A stretch of 64,000 nucleotides of DNA. Source: Lepidonotus clava. Lineage: Eukaryota; Annelida; Polychaeta; Phyllodocida; Polynoidae. The translations under genes and the position numbers were made by a program. Shown in pieces: positions 25,683 to 38,500 of the stretch; within the stretch, counting starts at the first letter, position 1; the number at the start of each line of letters is the position of its first letter. Location: positions 33,816,378 to 33,880,377 of the forward strand of contig OW387139.1 of NCBI GenBank assembly GCA_936440205.1. The letters are read 5' to 3'. Under the pieces are notes generated by a model. It made no database searches, was not told where the DNA came from, and saw only the letters and a program-made list of their open reading frames with translations.

Positions 25683-28600
25683 GCGGCAACCGAGCAGCAA
25701 CTGTCCCTTTGCCTAATGTTTATATAGCAACTTAACAGGGATTAGTGAGGAGGAGACCGACGCCCTTCAGCCCAAACCCCTGTATAAACAAAGGATTACA
25801 ATTAGCCAAAGGGACAGATGGGTGGCAGGCGCATTCTCCCCGTGTGGAGATGTTGTAAGCTCACATGAACAGATGAAGGAGTGGTATGTTCAAGTAGAAC
25901 AAAGTATAAAGCCCATCAGCTATCGTCACTTTATTCGGTATCGTATCAACTTGTGTACTATTGTGAAAATTGTATAGGTAGGAGAAATGAGGAGCGCCAG
26001 TGTATGTCTAGTTAATAATCCAATAAACTGACGTAATCTCTGTCAACGAGTGTTCTTTGTGAGAGTTTGAACGTTTGATAAACCCCTGACAGTTCATCAG
26101 TACGTCTCTTTCATTCTATGCACCCGAAGATTATAATTATACAGCTTGTTTATCAGAACATGGGAAATCCTATGAAACCCATGTTGTAGAGCAGGTTCTT
26201 AGCTTTCAAATGATATCAAGCATGTCCAAATCTGATAATTATTAAGAAAGTTATGGGCCCTTTAAAAACATAACACTGTCAGGATACTAGAAAATGAGGA
26301 AAAGCTTAATTTTCTTGTATTTATTATGTATAAATTATCATGAATTATCATAATTGCAAGTAAATATTCAAAGCACACTTTTATTCTTCATTTTTTTAGC
26401 CAGAAATGATGAATGTAGGCCTATTCTGTTTTCAATGTTGAGACATGAAAATGATAGTTTCTCATAGTTTACACTATTTTCTGAAAATCTAATTTATTTT
26501 AGTTTCCATTGCAACCAAACAGAATGAAATAAGTGAATTTCCCATATCAAAATGTTGCATTGACATTCCAGATATGGAAATATGCCATCAAGGTGGAATG
26601 TTTCGGGTATGATAGATGAATTCTACACAAAAAGTTGATTTAAGACTAATTTCCAACTATTTTTCATAAATCTACTCATATCTCCTTAAATATTAAGTTT
26701 AGGATAGCAAATATAGGAACCTCGGAGTACCCTTTCCCCTTGGCTGGTCACAATTATTGCATCTACATATAAATGTGAATATATAATATGCTGACTAATA
26801 TTTGATGATGGTGATGTTGGTTTTAAAATTCGGGAATGCATGTTCTTATATTCTCGTCACTTAATCATTCTTTTGTTATTTCTGATAAAATGGCATGAAG
26901 ACAACGAGTTTTACAGTTTTTCTGGCGCTCATGATTCGATCAGATTAATTAATTTCTAAAACTCAAAAAGAGCTTTTCATGGCTAACAGGAAGAGTATAC
27001 ATGTTTGCGTTTGGCCAAGAGAGTTTTTGAACAACGCCCACGGTAGCGTTGTTACAGTTTGCGTTTGTTTTCCTACTGCCATTTCTCAAAACGAGAACCT
27101 TACAGGACCGGTACATAAACATTCCATTTTCAGTTTAGACAACAAGCAAATCTAAAGTGATTGACGTCATGACCTTGATTAAAATTCCTAAGCGAAATAA
27201 CACAATAATAATCCAGACTCTCTTTTCGTATCTATTATTCATGCATTCCTCATTGTGATGCCAATTGATTTAGAAACATTCACTCACCTATTATTCAAAT
27301 GAGACCTTTTTAAAAAATACTTTCCGCGGTGATTTGGAAACAAGGTTTAAGCCAGCTGTGTGATGGCGAGTGTTGAGTATGCATTGTTACATGATACATA
27401 ACAGCGCCCTACTCAAAACACCTGCCTGGTTACTACTTGTATACGGCCTTAACCACTAGCAGGTCATTTAGATGCCCTCTACCCTTTCAGGCTAGGCGGG
27501 GCTCGGTCTAAATCATCATCTGTAGCATTCACTTTATCATACCTTTTTACACCACTAGATGCCAATCAAATTGGCCACAGGAACTGTTGCAAAGGTACTT
27601 TTTTATGAAAAAAATTAATGATCAATGAGGTTATGACATGCTACTAATCATATGCGCACATTAAGAATCCATGCTAATTCCTAAGGATTGAAAATACACC
27701 CTTCTAACAGATAAGATATATCGAAGGAATGACAGTTAATGAAAGCAATATCAAATTCTTCAATGCTGAACAGAATATGAACAGACAAGTAACCTTCACC
27801 ACTGTTTTGACATTTTTTTGTATGAAAGCTTTTTACCTTCATCATCAATCTCGCTCATCCTCTTTGAAATATACATATATGCCAAGGCGCTGCATAGTAC
27901 CCACATAAGCAATTCACAGTTCTGTGGCACCAGGTGGGTGGGATGTTAATCATGCCCACTCAGAAAATATTTCTGGACCCTCTTACATCGTACCAGGTTA
28001 CTATTCTGACGGTAAAAGTGTTCTTAAAAACAACATTGCTGTAAATTGTGTCATTCTAAATTGTATTTCCTGCAGCTTTTTATAATACAACGACTTACTT
28101 ATATTTTCAAAATTATTAAGTCATGTTCATGTAAGTCAAATGACAATGTACTACAACGTTGACATTTGCTGCCATCTGGTATCAAAATCCAGAAGTAGGC
28201 ACAAGGTCAAAATACTAAATTGCATTGCTGCCGGTGTTGATAGTTTAAGTTAAATGCAGGTCCGTCTAACCTCCTTTGCATTAAGAAAAGATTGCAGCTC
28301 ATTTTTGTAATATTTTGTTTAGTGATACCTGAAGCAAAATCGTTTTTTCGGCAGTGGTGGTGGTGCAACTGTTCCATAACCATGGTTATGCCGACTTGTT
28401 GACATATCACTTTATAAATCCACACAACATAACTATTGGTCGTCGTGATTCAACTGCCACCGCCATCACTTCATCACTATTTACGATGTAACTCAGAGGA
28501 TAAAATCAATAATATCCTATTTATCCATGTCCAAACCAATTTCCTGTATTCCTTGTTATTTTACAATCACTCTAATCTAGTTATTCTAGCAGTGAAGTAA

Positions 28601-29748
28601 ATAAAATACAATATTTGCATTATCATTTTACATAAATTATAATACATGTAGTGGGACATTGTTTGCACATTACAGACAGACGTTTTACTTTTAGATTAGT
28701 TGTTAAAATTAGGTCTTTTTTAAACGTAAAAATAGAGGTTGGATTAATGTTACTAGGCCTAGTATGTCTTTTTACAGCGTTGCATGCTTGCAACGTTACT
28801 GTATACTGCACACGGTGCATGTGTTCTTAATTGGGAGGTCAGGAAATCGGACAGCCTTAATCCTTAATTCTATGAGGTATTGATATTGCCCTTTTGTGTT
28901 TGTTGGTGTTTCTATTTCACCAGGGCACTGATGAAACTATATTTTGACAGAGAAAATAGGACAAGACATCTATCATAACTGTAGTTAAGAAAGGAAGGAC
29001 TTGCGGATCTATGCGGGCGGGCATTCAAAAAATTGAGCATAACCTTTGAATATCTTCATTAAAGGCTTGTTTATCCTAACAACTTTATTGTCAATGTAAC
29101 AATATGAAAGCTACGAGGTATTATGTTAAAGATGATTGTACGAAATCGATAATTTTAGTGAGTTGATATTACCAATGAAATGCAGTATCAATCAGACCTC
29201 TAAATTCAAAACAGCGACATGGCCGCCATTTCTTAAACATCGAGTGCAACATGGGGCTTAGTGACATGAAGAAAAAAATAAACAATATGCCAGGGGCCAC
29301 TTCTTAAATTCGACATAAGACATGAGAAGATCTTAGAAATGACATGGTACATAAGGAGTTAGGTGACAAGGGAATACAAATTTATTAAATTCGACATGCG
29401 AAATGGAGACCCCCCCCCCCATCGAGGGCCCCAAAATTAACAACGACCACCAAGAGTAAACCAATACTGGTATTCTGGAGAACCCTGAAGGGGGCGCGAC
29501 CATACATTTGTAATGATTACAATATTACATGCAGGCTTCATAACTATATTGCACTACTATACAGCTAACCACGTAAGAGCAATAGAAAGGGTTATTGTAG
29601 ACCAAAACGATAAAATATCATTTATGTAAAACTAAGGGTAGTAGATTTTATGCAGAACCAAAATATTAGTAAACTTTTCCATAACTAACACAACAATCCA
29701 TGGGTGAAACCAGATTGAGTGTGGACTTTGATGTCTTCAGAATATAAA
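25683..29748. other. No gene seen
   Basis: A+T-rich DNA with no supportable coding frame. Perfect or near-perfect CRE cores (for example TTGACGTCAT near 27163) and TAGGCCTA copies (26416, 28754) are the only marks noted. Confidence 0.55.
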
Positions 29749-30428
29749 CAGGTTGGGGATATCACAGAAAAAACAGGACGTCCTGTAAAAACGGGACGTC
29801 CTGTAATAACAGGCAATTGTAAAAATGTGTATCATCTAGCTATTGTAAATGAATTTATACATAAATAACATAAAAGATACACATGATATAATACTTCTGC
29901 ATATCCAAAATACAAAAAATATGAAATTCTGCATTTGACATGAATTACATGACATTTTCCATTTTGACAATTTCACAAATAAAAATTTCACAATTAATTG
30001 TACATGAATAAAAAATGCTCAGAAAATCAGGAGTTTGCTAAATTCAAAAATTATTTGTTAAGAAAGTACACATCTTTTGCATCAAAATGATCGTTGCATT
30101 TTCAAAATTTAATTCTATCGTTGCATTTTTTCTATTGATTTTTATTTTTTAAAAGTTACAAAAATCATACCAAGAAAACAGACTGTCCTGAAAAAACGGG
30201 ACAGTTCTGTGATCCGTTTTTACAGGATATCCCATTTCTTCAGGCAGACTTTTAAAAACCATTAAAAACATTATTTTAAAGATGGAATTCAAATTTGATT
30301 TAAATAAATAATCATTTGTCATAAAGGGTCATATTTCAAAATTGAAAAAATGATAATGGAATAGTTTTAAAGGATTTAAAGGGTTGCGTCCTGAAAAAAC
30401 GGGACGTCCCAACCCGAGCCCCAACCTG
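29749..30428. mobile_element. Non-autonomous DNA transposon, CAGGTTGGGG ends, 5-bp TSD
   Basis: The 680-bp stretch begins CAGGTTGGGG and ends with its exact inverse CCCCAACCTG. It is flanked on both sides by ATAAA (29744-29748 and 30429-30433), a perfect 5-bp target duplication. Just inside the left end is the 14-bp palindrome ACAGGACGTCCTGT (29773-29786), followed by a near copy at 29791-29804. Related GGGAC-type motifs lie near 30196 and the right end (about 30398). The centre is A+T-rich and has no transposase. The CAG start resembles hAT elements, but those usually make 8-bp duplications, so the superfamily is open. Confidence 0.8.
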
Positions 30429-30631
30429 ATAAAGTAAAGTGCTGCAACTTAACATAATCTGATACCATTGTTTGATTTGCTAATTTATTCATTATAAAAA
30501 TCAGTCTTTGCATATAAAATTTACTTTTGTAAAATATGATTAATAAATGGATATTTAGAGGTAAAAAAGGCCAATGAATATTATGTCCACATGGAGAAGT
30601 AAACTTTCATTTTGATCAAAGTATGTTTTAA

Positions 30632-31869
30632 CCCTTTAAACACCACCAGAAACGTTGATAAACTGATACGTGGTTAACACGTGGTTTACATTTAATATTT
30701 GGGAGCATTTTTGGGAAAAGGGACCTAGTGGCAATTCATCATGTCATGTAATATGACATGATTGTAGAGAAACTACTCTTTCAAATGCTGCAAACCATTT
30801 TATGATATTCCTGATAGAAGCTGAGATATGTTTGTGTGAACCTTGCTACCTCTCGTAAATTAATAACCCCCTATTCCCAATTGCCTCATTTGTCACCATG
30901 TTATAGTGCAGCAGCAGAAGGCTAAAAAGGGGCTTATTTCTGAGACCACCGATGACCCAAATCAAAGTTAACTATGTTTTATCAAAGAAAGTAAGTTTAC
31001 TAGTTATTTAAAATACCAAAAGTGCAATAACTTTTGATAGGGGTGCTTGTTTCACTCACTGTTTGAAATATTGAAAAGAGTAGAATATTTTCTACACTAC
31101 CTATGAAATATTATGTTCTTTTCATTCTTGATAATCTTTTTTCCCGTAACCATGGCAACTTGCTAACCTCCATTATGCTTAGAAAATCTGGCAAAAAAGC
31201 GTTCAATTTAGAATTTCCCATGATGCATTAGTTATGCAAATTCAAATATCTTTATGCTTGGCAACTGTTCAACAGTTCTGGGTCATTTTATTTTGATATT
31301 ATATAGCATTATGGCAATTTTCTTATCAATTATATTGAATCTAGGGCAAAAAATGGTTAATATGAAAAATCTAAAGGGATAAGGGTTCTAAAGGCAAACA
31401 TGTAGTAAAAAGGTGTCTATTATTCACCTATTTGGATTATATGTTCTAATTTCTTCTATGAAAAAGTCGCAGTGGAGTATGTACAAATATGAATTGTGTG
31501 AATAAATATAAAAAAAGATGCTGTCCAAGTCATCTACCCCACAGTTTGCATTCATGAATTGCTTGATTTCTCCAATATTTTCAGGGATTTCCCTCCATAA
31601 TTCCCTAAATTTTTTGTAATTGGGGACATTCAAAGGCTGACCAACCATTTTCAATGAACGTTATAAAAATGGGATTTGTTGCATTGAACAGGAAATTAAA
31701 TAAGTTTTCAAACAGTATGTTAGCAGACTTTGTATGTTACAAATTCATATAACTATGCTCTCCTTGGGAAAAATGGAAAAATATGGGAAAACAGACATTT
31801 TTCCGGGTGGCTATAGCCGGATTGGAGACCACCCCTCGGATGGTTATGGCCGGATTGGGGTCTAAAGGG
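30632..31869. mobile_element. piggyBac-like element flanked by TTAA
   Basis: The stretch begins CCCTTTAAAC and ends GTCTAAAGGG, inverse of each other bar one base. It is flanked on both sides by TTAA (30628-30631 and 31870-31873). TTAA duplication with CCC-starting ends is the hallmark of piggyBac transposons. Subterminal repeats containing CCGGATTGG occur twice near the right end (about 31817 and 31851). At 1238 bp it is about half the size of an autonomous copy. A minus-strand frame within it (about 31510-31654) looks protein-like (LNVPNYKKFRELWREIPEN) and may be a transposase remnant, but I do not recognise it. Confidence 0.75.
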
Positions 31870-31873
31870 TTAA

Positions 31874-32579
31874 TGAAAGACCTCTTAGAAACCCTTTGAT
31901 GACTCTGTTTCAAAAGAACCGACCTATGATAATACAATGTTTATCTTGTATGGAGAAAATAGATCTGGCCAAAAAATCTCATTCATTGTGTAGGCCTATA
32001 TGTATCAGAGGAGGAGGGCTGAAATAAATGACGTGGGTCGGTAGGACTGGTGGGTGGGTAGGACTGGTGGGTGGATGGTAGGGGGAGGGCATGGACTGTC
32101 CTATTTTCCTTGTAATACTGTCTCCTTTAACTTTGCATGGCCTAACTTGCCAGACAGCACTGCGAATAAGGTCCTCGACAGGGGAAAAACAAGGGGCCAT
32201 CAGTCACCCCTGACGACTGGCACATTTACCGCATGGAGGGATATGTGTCAATGTGCAAGGAAGAACATACATTTTCTAGTTTGATCCTTACTATGTACAC
32301 CTTTACTACAGTGTGGAGATGTTTGAATCTCAGGTAGGACTGATTTGATCGGATGGAATAAGGAGGCCGGGAATAGGATCTGTTTGTCTCTATTTTTGGA
32401 CTAAAAGGTTAGATCGATATTACCGCTTAGAACTGCCTTTACCGACCGTGAAAGGGTCAGATTATTCTTTATAGAATATTGTATAGAGATCTTGGTAGAT
32501 GGCAATGGTCGCTCTCTGTTGGATGACAAATTGTATATTATTTAAGAAAAACACTTCTCCTTTTCAGCAAGATCCTGTA
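31874..32579 (+). promoter_or_regulatory. Upstream region and 5' UTR of the GH20 gene
   Basis: A good splice acceptor (TTCTCCTTTTCAG, ending at 32567) precedes the first coding exon. At least one non-coding exon must therefore lie further upstream, but it is not located. Short G-rich tandem repeats of GGTAGGACTGGTGGGT lie at about 32037-32090. No TATA box can be assigned. Confidence 0.4.
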
Positions 32580-35500
32580 ATGTTCTTGCCCGGACTGTTA
32601 TCGCGCCGCAGGTGTAGGCCTACTGTAAAAGGAAGTCTCTACATCCTCTGTTGCCTTTTGGCCGTCAACGTTTTCTTTTACATTGTTAAACCACTGACAC
32701 ACGAAGGTTTGTTTCCAAAACATAGTTCAAAATGCACCAGTAAATTCGGTCAATTTCACAATCGTACAATTTTGCAATTAACTTACTCAAGAATTTAAGT
32801 TCTTAAACAATAATCATATTAAAAATAGGCCTACTTGCGAGGCATAGAGTAGAGAGTACCATGTATATCCCTAAATTCATTGCAGCACAAAAATAATGTT
32901 GTATAACACATTTTATTGTTTATAGAAAATCAAACGAAGGTTAGTGCCTCGGAGCTCGGTAACCCACAACTCCACCTGGATTACATTGCATCCTACCTTG
33001 ACATCAAGTATGCTGTGTTAGAGAACCATGGGAAAAACTTCAACTTCCGTATTACATTGTTGAACGTTGGGCCTGTGCCTATCCAAAACATCGGATGGGC
33101 TGTATACTTCCACCATTTCTTTTTGATTGCTGATTTGTCTCCTGATTCCATCTTGGTCTGTGATGGAGAGATAAAAGTCACTCATATTAACGGTGACCTG
33201 TATCGACTTGAGCCGACGAATACTTTTCAACCACTAGGGGGTGGACATGTTCTCAAGGTGGGAAGATATTTCTAATCACGATAATATGAAAATATTGTAT
33301 TCATGTACATGAACAGGCAGTTAGTAGGGATATGTAGAATGCAAATAGCATGCACACATAAGATGAATATAAGCAGAAATAGTCTGATAAACCATCTGAC
33401 AATAATTATTGTGCAAAATTAAAAGGAGGAACATGCACAGTGTTCAATTTTTGTGTATTGAGGACAGATTTATTAATTGAAACGAGTACAATTTTATATT
33501 TTTGTTTAAAGAAAAAACAACACATTGATAATATGTAGTATCGAACACAATAATGTGACCGTAACGAGTAACCTGATGCACGAGCTTTTAATCACAGATA
33601 GACCTATTCTCAGTAGTTCTATGCTAAAGGTTGTAGTATAGGCAATGGCAGGTTGTAATTTTCACTGTTGCACAGGGGACGCACTTGATTCCTTGCTTTA
33701 ACAATTCAAATCACCCAATTCGTATGGACAGATAGATCTGCGGAGCTTGGGCGCTTCCATTGCTATATCTGATGTGCCCCCGAACTGGTATGTGGCGCTC
33801 CCTAGTGGGTATGCCAAGGTACTACGTTCTACGGAAGGAGAAGGGATGGAGTTTGTGAAACATTTTGATCAACCAAAAAAGTGGAAGAAGCACTCAAAGG
33901 TATGCCTCTTTCCCCTCTATACGTCAAAAGTGCAGTAGTAATATGAGTAGGGTAATGATATGAGTAGCCCTCAATCCGTGACGACCCCCTGGGTCGTGCA
34001 GCCACCTGATCGAAGACATCACCAGTGGTGCTTCTAAATCTCAGTATATTTTCCCCCAAACATCTAAAGCTTTACATCTGTCTGAAGCATTGTCATAAAA
34101 AATACTGAAAACGGGGAGCGGTAAGTGCAACCCTGAAGGGTGTTGAGTGACGGAGACTTTGACATGATATGCACTTCTCAACATGCAGTGCGGATAATAA
34201 AAAAACAGCATCAGATGTATAAGATGAGAGGTACCACAGGGGACATCCCATTGTGGCTGCATGACCCAGAGGCGTTTGTATTACACACTGGGTCGAACAG
34301 CCACCCGAGGATGTCCCCAGTGTACATGCATATTATGTCCATTCCCAAAAGAAAATTCAAAGCAGGGCCTATAATTATAGTGCCTATGCAACAAAATTAC
34401 TTAAAACAAGGAGTGGTATAATTATATAATTATTCAGCCTTTCAACACTCACTCCTCACCCCAAATACGCATCGCGCGTCATACCGTGCGGCTGAAAAAG
34501 ATGTTACTTATATCAAATAGAAAACATAATTATTGTGATGTGAGTTCTTTCTTCTCATCCATATAGACCTTATGACCTAACCGTTTGCTCATAATCTTTT
34601 CAGTACGCATATAAACCATTTACTGCGGAGGAACGTTTCGTGTATAACAACTACACGGACATGGGATTCGCGCCCCTTCCGGTCCTGCCCCAGCCCCTCG
34701 TTATACGGACTTTCCGGGGGAAGGTCGTCATAAGTAGTAGTTGGAAAATCGTGAGCAGTACAAAATGCCCCAAAGAAGCTACATTTCTGGCAGGTAAGGA
34801 TAAATATATGTGATCTGGTAATGGTAAATAATATTGATGAACTTCAATGTCAATAATAGTACCTATATTACAAAAAATAGTATCAATTATAACTGTTTTA
34901 ACCCTTTGCTACAATAACTTCATATCTTGCAATTGGGGTAAAATAAAAGCACCCTGAGCTCATTCACCAAAAGACTGATACATAGCCATCTCAATGAATT
35001 ATATAAATTAATCATCTTTCAGACAAAATTAATCTAAAAGTTTTAAAAAGCGGTGCGGAGATAAAACGCCGCATCATTCAGCTGAAGCTTGGCTCAGTCG
35101 TCATACCTCCTAACTCGGTGACCACAAGGTCGACGGACAGGTACAACCTGACGGTGAGGGCCAGCAGTGAGGTCATAACCCTCACCGGGGGGTCCTGTAG
35201 GGGGCTTTACTACGCCATCCAGACCTTACTGAGCCTTAGGGCACAGGACGGTAGTGTACCGGAGACGGAGGTCGTCGACGCCCCTCGATTTACCTACAGG
35301 GGCTTCATGCTGGATGTAGCCCGCAATTTCTTCCCCAAGGAGCAGCTCATGGAGCTCATCGAGGTCATGGGGATGTACAAGATGAACAAACTCCACCTGC
35401 ACCTCTCTGACGACCAGGCCTGGAGGCTGGATATTCCTGGTCTCCCAGAACTTGTCAAGGTGGGTAGGAATTCATATTACATGTAATTACTTGCGTTGAC

Positions 35501-38500
35501 CTGGCTTGTTTTTTTTGTTATATTGCAAGTTGTGAAATTGTAAAAACGTCTGATTTTTTTTTTTTTGGAAGTATGGAGTATGAGTATTTAGCTCTAATAA
35601 AAAAACGCTCACATAACAACTTGCCCTGGCCCTGGCTAGCTCTCAATCTACAAGCACATCATGAAGAGGTTCTGTCTCGGCCCTAGCTCTACTTAGTATG
35701 TATCGTTTCTTTAGCTATGACTGACACAGCGTCAGTACAATGCTTTGTTTTGTAGAGTTACTGTTATCACTAGATAATGTATTATGGCAATATGTGTTGC
35801 TGATCCAACATATGGCAGTAACAGAGTAATTTTAGATATATACATCATGTCAGCAGAGATCAGCAGGATCACAATCAGGATTCCTGATGGCACCAAGTTC
35901 ATCATACCGATACAGATTTGCATCTCAATTAAAAGTTAACCCTGATAATTTCACCACAAAGTTATTACATGTAAGGATTTTTTCCACGAATATTCAAACT
36001 ACAAGGGATACTAATTGAAATGGAAACTTGTGATATAGGAACGATAGTATACGTACAGTGAAAAAATCGTTGTAGTGGATTATAAACATTGAATTAAAAT
36101 ATTTGTTTACTTTTGCTTTGCACTCTGGTTTATAGTTTCTGAACTTTATACTGCCCCCTGATCATGGTATGATCAATATTCATCTGATAGGTGGGCTCGA
36201 GGCGCGGCCACACGTTGGACGAGGCGGATCTCCTGATGCCCCAGTTGGGGTCAGGACCCTTCCCGTTACCTCCAGGGTCCGGCCACTACACCCAGGACGA
36301 CTACCGGCAGATCCTCCGCCACGCCGCCCGACACCACATCGACGTCATTCCCGAGCTGGACTTCCCCGGACACGCCCGAGCCGCCATCAAGGCCATGATA
36401 TCTCGACATAGAAAAGAAAATACCAAAGAATTCCTGCTGTCAGACCTGAAAGATGAATCTCAGTATAAATCGGTCCAGCACTTCACGGACAATGTAATTA
36501 ATCCGTGCTTGAACAGCACCTCTCATTTCTTGAGTGTTGTGGTCGCCGCCCTGAAGGGTCTCCATCACAGCGTAGCGCCCTTAACGACCTTACACATCGG
36601 GGGCGACGAGATCCCGCTAGGGGCGTTGAAGCGGTCCCCGGCCTGTGGGGCGACTGGCCGGAGGAACGCGTCCGACCGGCGAGCGGTCAGGTAACGTGAG
36701 CAGTATACCACTTTGGGGGTTTGGAGAGGGGAACTTCAGTGTAAAACTACCAGCCATGTGGGGAGATATTAAGATTTCAGTATTCAATTCAGGAACAAAT
36801 ACAAAATTCATAGGAATGCAAGAGGGTTTATCAAATATAATATTTGTGGGATAAATTGCCATTGAACGTAAGGGCTTGACTGTTTAGAAATGTTCAGATC
36901 GTATTTTAAGTATTTGTAATTTAGATATGGTTAATCAAAATCGGCGGTAGATTCACCTCATCGCTTGAAAGACATATATTTTTATATCTTGATATCTGAA
37001 CATGTCCCAACAATCTATAGCAATTTCAATTCTTTTCCCAGTTGCTTTATTTCCAATTGACCCTTTCTTATTTTGGTGATATTGTAGGGCATTTGACCGC
37101 TGGTAGAATGAGAGTACCCAAAAATGGAATACACTTACATGAATAATATCGGGAAAATGTTGTTCTTTTCCAGATCGTTCCAGAAAAATTACATAAATAT
37201 TGTAAACCTGGCGGGCCTTAACGTACAGACGTGGGATGACTCCTTCTTTACCTCTAAGGGGTCTCCCCTAAACCAGAGCTTGTTCTTTGACGCCAAGACC
37301 CCCCACTCAACACTCAGCGTGCACACACGTCACAGCGGGTGGGGCGGGGGTCGCGCCCATCGGCCTATAATACTCGCCAACAACGGCTATAAGGTAGGCC
37401 AAAGGTTAAATGCATATATACATGATGTTCAGTAGTCATAAGTGTACATATACATATTTCTTTAACAGTAGCTTCTTAAATGTTTCTAACCATTATAATA
37501 TAGTACATGTACGTAGTTTAACCTGCCCGTCCTACTTTAGCACTGCCTTAAATATACAAGTATGCACTTCGCTGTCGGTCTGGATAGGCCGGCAGCAACA
37601 ATTAAATTGTAATTCACAATGTCCAATTATTGTAACAAACATTCTACAACAAGTATAGATTTATACATATTTCAAAACATAGTGAATACATACGCATTTT
37701 GGACCAATCATTTGGGTATTGTAAATGGACTGTCAATAGTGGTGCCCCCTGTTGCCACTATGGAGAGCATTTTTCCAAACATTTTACCTGGTAACACAAC
37801 GGCCTTTATCCATTCATACTTTACATTATGTTATATACTATTATAATCTGTAACGCGTTCACAAATGTTTGCCGAAAGAAAACAGCCATCGTTCCGAATA
37901 AATATGACCGTAGCAATAAAAAACCTTGAAGCGGGGCTATATCCAACCTCCCTTCTCCAGGTGATTCACTCTGCTGCCACCTACCTCTTCCTGGACCACG
38001 CCCAGGAGCCCGACCCGACAGAGAGGGGGCAGCACTGGGCCACTCGGTACGTGGACACCAGGAGGGTGTTCAGCTTCGCCCCGCTCACCTACCTCAATGA
38101 TGCAGACGTTGACCATGCCGGGAACCCCATAACCCTGGAGGAAGCTTGTGGGGTTACCGGGAAGTGGTGCCCTCCGCTGCAGAAGCCGAAAAATATAATA
38201 GGTAACATGTCATGTTATTGAACTATTGAGGGCTTAATAAACGTCCAAAGATATAGACTAATTATATTAATGTAGGGATTATTCTTAAAAGGTTTACTAT
38301 TTACTGGTAGTCACAATGACATATCCATAGTCAAATAGAGATAACTCCCCCACTAAGCCCAGATGATAAAACTCTACGTATCAATCTTGACAGTATAGAT
38401 AATACTAAAGTTGCAAATATGGTATGAGGCCTTCAAAACCTTTGTTGCTATAATTATGTTTTGACTGCCATAGCCCCCCTCGTTATCATTGCAAACACCA

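Noticed and set aside
25392-25735. Overlapping open frames on both strands at the minisatellite
   Set aside because: They exist because a stop-free 20-bp unit keeps several frames open. There is no protein-like diversity.
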